Part shown: piece by piece, positions 53,285-55,133 of the stretch | Layout: each line of letters begins with the position of its first letter | Position numbering within the stretch: the stretch's first letter is position 1 | Origin: Ruminococcus sp. | Lineage (GTDB): Bacteria; Bacillota; Clostridia; Oscillospirales; Ruminococcaceae | Direction of reading: 5' to 3' | Assembly: GCF_016287535.1 (NCBI RefSeq) | Contig: NZ_JAEFAJ010000017.1 | Span: 1 to 55,133 of the forward strand | DNA length: 55,133 bases | The notes under the pieces: generated by a model | Databases searched by the model: none | The model's input: the letters and a program-made list of their open reading frames with translations, nothing else | Told to the model about the DNA's origin: nothing | Position numbers and translations under genes: made by a program

Positions 53285-53426
53285 TATTCATGATAAAAAG
53301 ACTTACAGAAACATCATCAACTGACAGGCGCTGTGCAGAAGAGTTCCTCAGTATTATTCAGAGCTATAAAAAAGCTTCTTCAGTTAGAGGAGCGCCGATA
53401 AAGAAGTATTTAAGATTTTAAGATGA

Positions 53427-55131
<1,705 letters not shown>

Positions 55132-55133
55132 TA

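Noticed and set aside
53290..53421. 43-codon plus-strand frame beside the recombinase
   Set aside because: No ribosome site or recognisable domain. It might be a truncated N-terminus but cannot be supported.

Overview
The window looks like the chromosome of a gut or rumen Firmicute of the Ruminococcus / Oscillospiraceae type. The evidence is the AT-rich consensus promoters (nearly all TTGACA-like, a 17-bp spacer, TATAAT-like), strong GGAGG ribosome binding sites, a dockerin module on a secreted serpin, a cohesin-like surface protein, type III glutamine synthetase and the LL-diaminopimelate aminotransferase route to lysine and peptidoglycan. The genus is an inference; no 16S gene is present.

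Layout. 1-5414: tRNA-Trp, then a minus-strand sugar ABC operon (ChvE/MmsA/MmsB type) followed by two unknown small genes. 5589-16655: a six-gene minus-strand operon behind one consensus promoter. It encodes an FHA protein, a PP2C phosphatase, a transmembrane Ser/Thr kinase, a small membrane protein, a membrane-anchored cohesin-like protein and a 1911-residue surface protein with eight Ig-like modules. 16728-25359: two-way housekeeping (GNAT enzymes, a MacAB-like exporter operon, an EAL phosphodiesterase, NudC). 25422-32528: a VanY-type carboxypeptidase lipoprotein, a dockerin-serpin, a PadR / DUF1700 / DUF4097 / Tudor-like operon with a nested operator, and a lipoprotein. 32558-50907: a glutamine-centred region. 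pyrG-glnN-dapF-dapL run leftward; gltB-gltD-GS-like-ANTAR regulator-purF-asnB run rightward. 51280-55133: an LPQTG-anchored FMN-binding protein, a methyltransferase, decayed gene fragments, and a large serine recombinase marking a mobile element that continues past the window.

The most interesting system is in the rightward nitrogen operon. A glutamine synthetase-like protein has lost four active-site residues and is encoded directly before an ANTAR RNA-binding regulator whose receiver domain lacks the phospho-acceptor Asp. The operon begins with a ~50-nt leader holding a strong terminator, and the terminator's 5' arm overlaps a hairpin with an ANTAR-type hexaloop (A at 1, G at 4). A second hairpin of that type precedes asnB. 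I infer a glutamine-sensing antitermination circuit in which the dead GS is the sensor, analogous in logic to AmiC/AmiR. The second strong candidate is the kinase/phosphatase/FHA operon coupled to a cohesin-like anchor and a giant Ig-like surface protein. Unexplained arrays of very short-loop hairpins flank pyrG and precede asnB.
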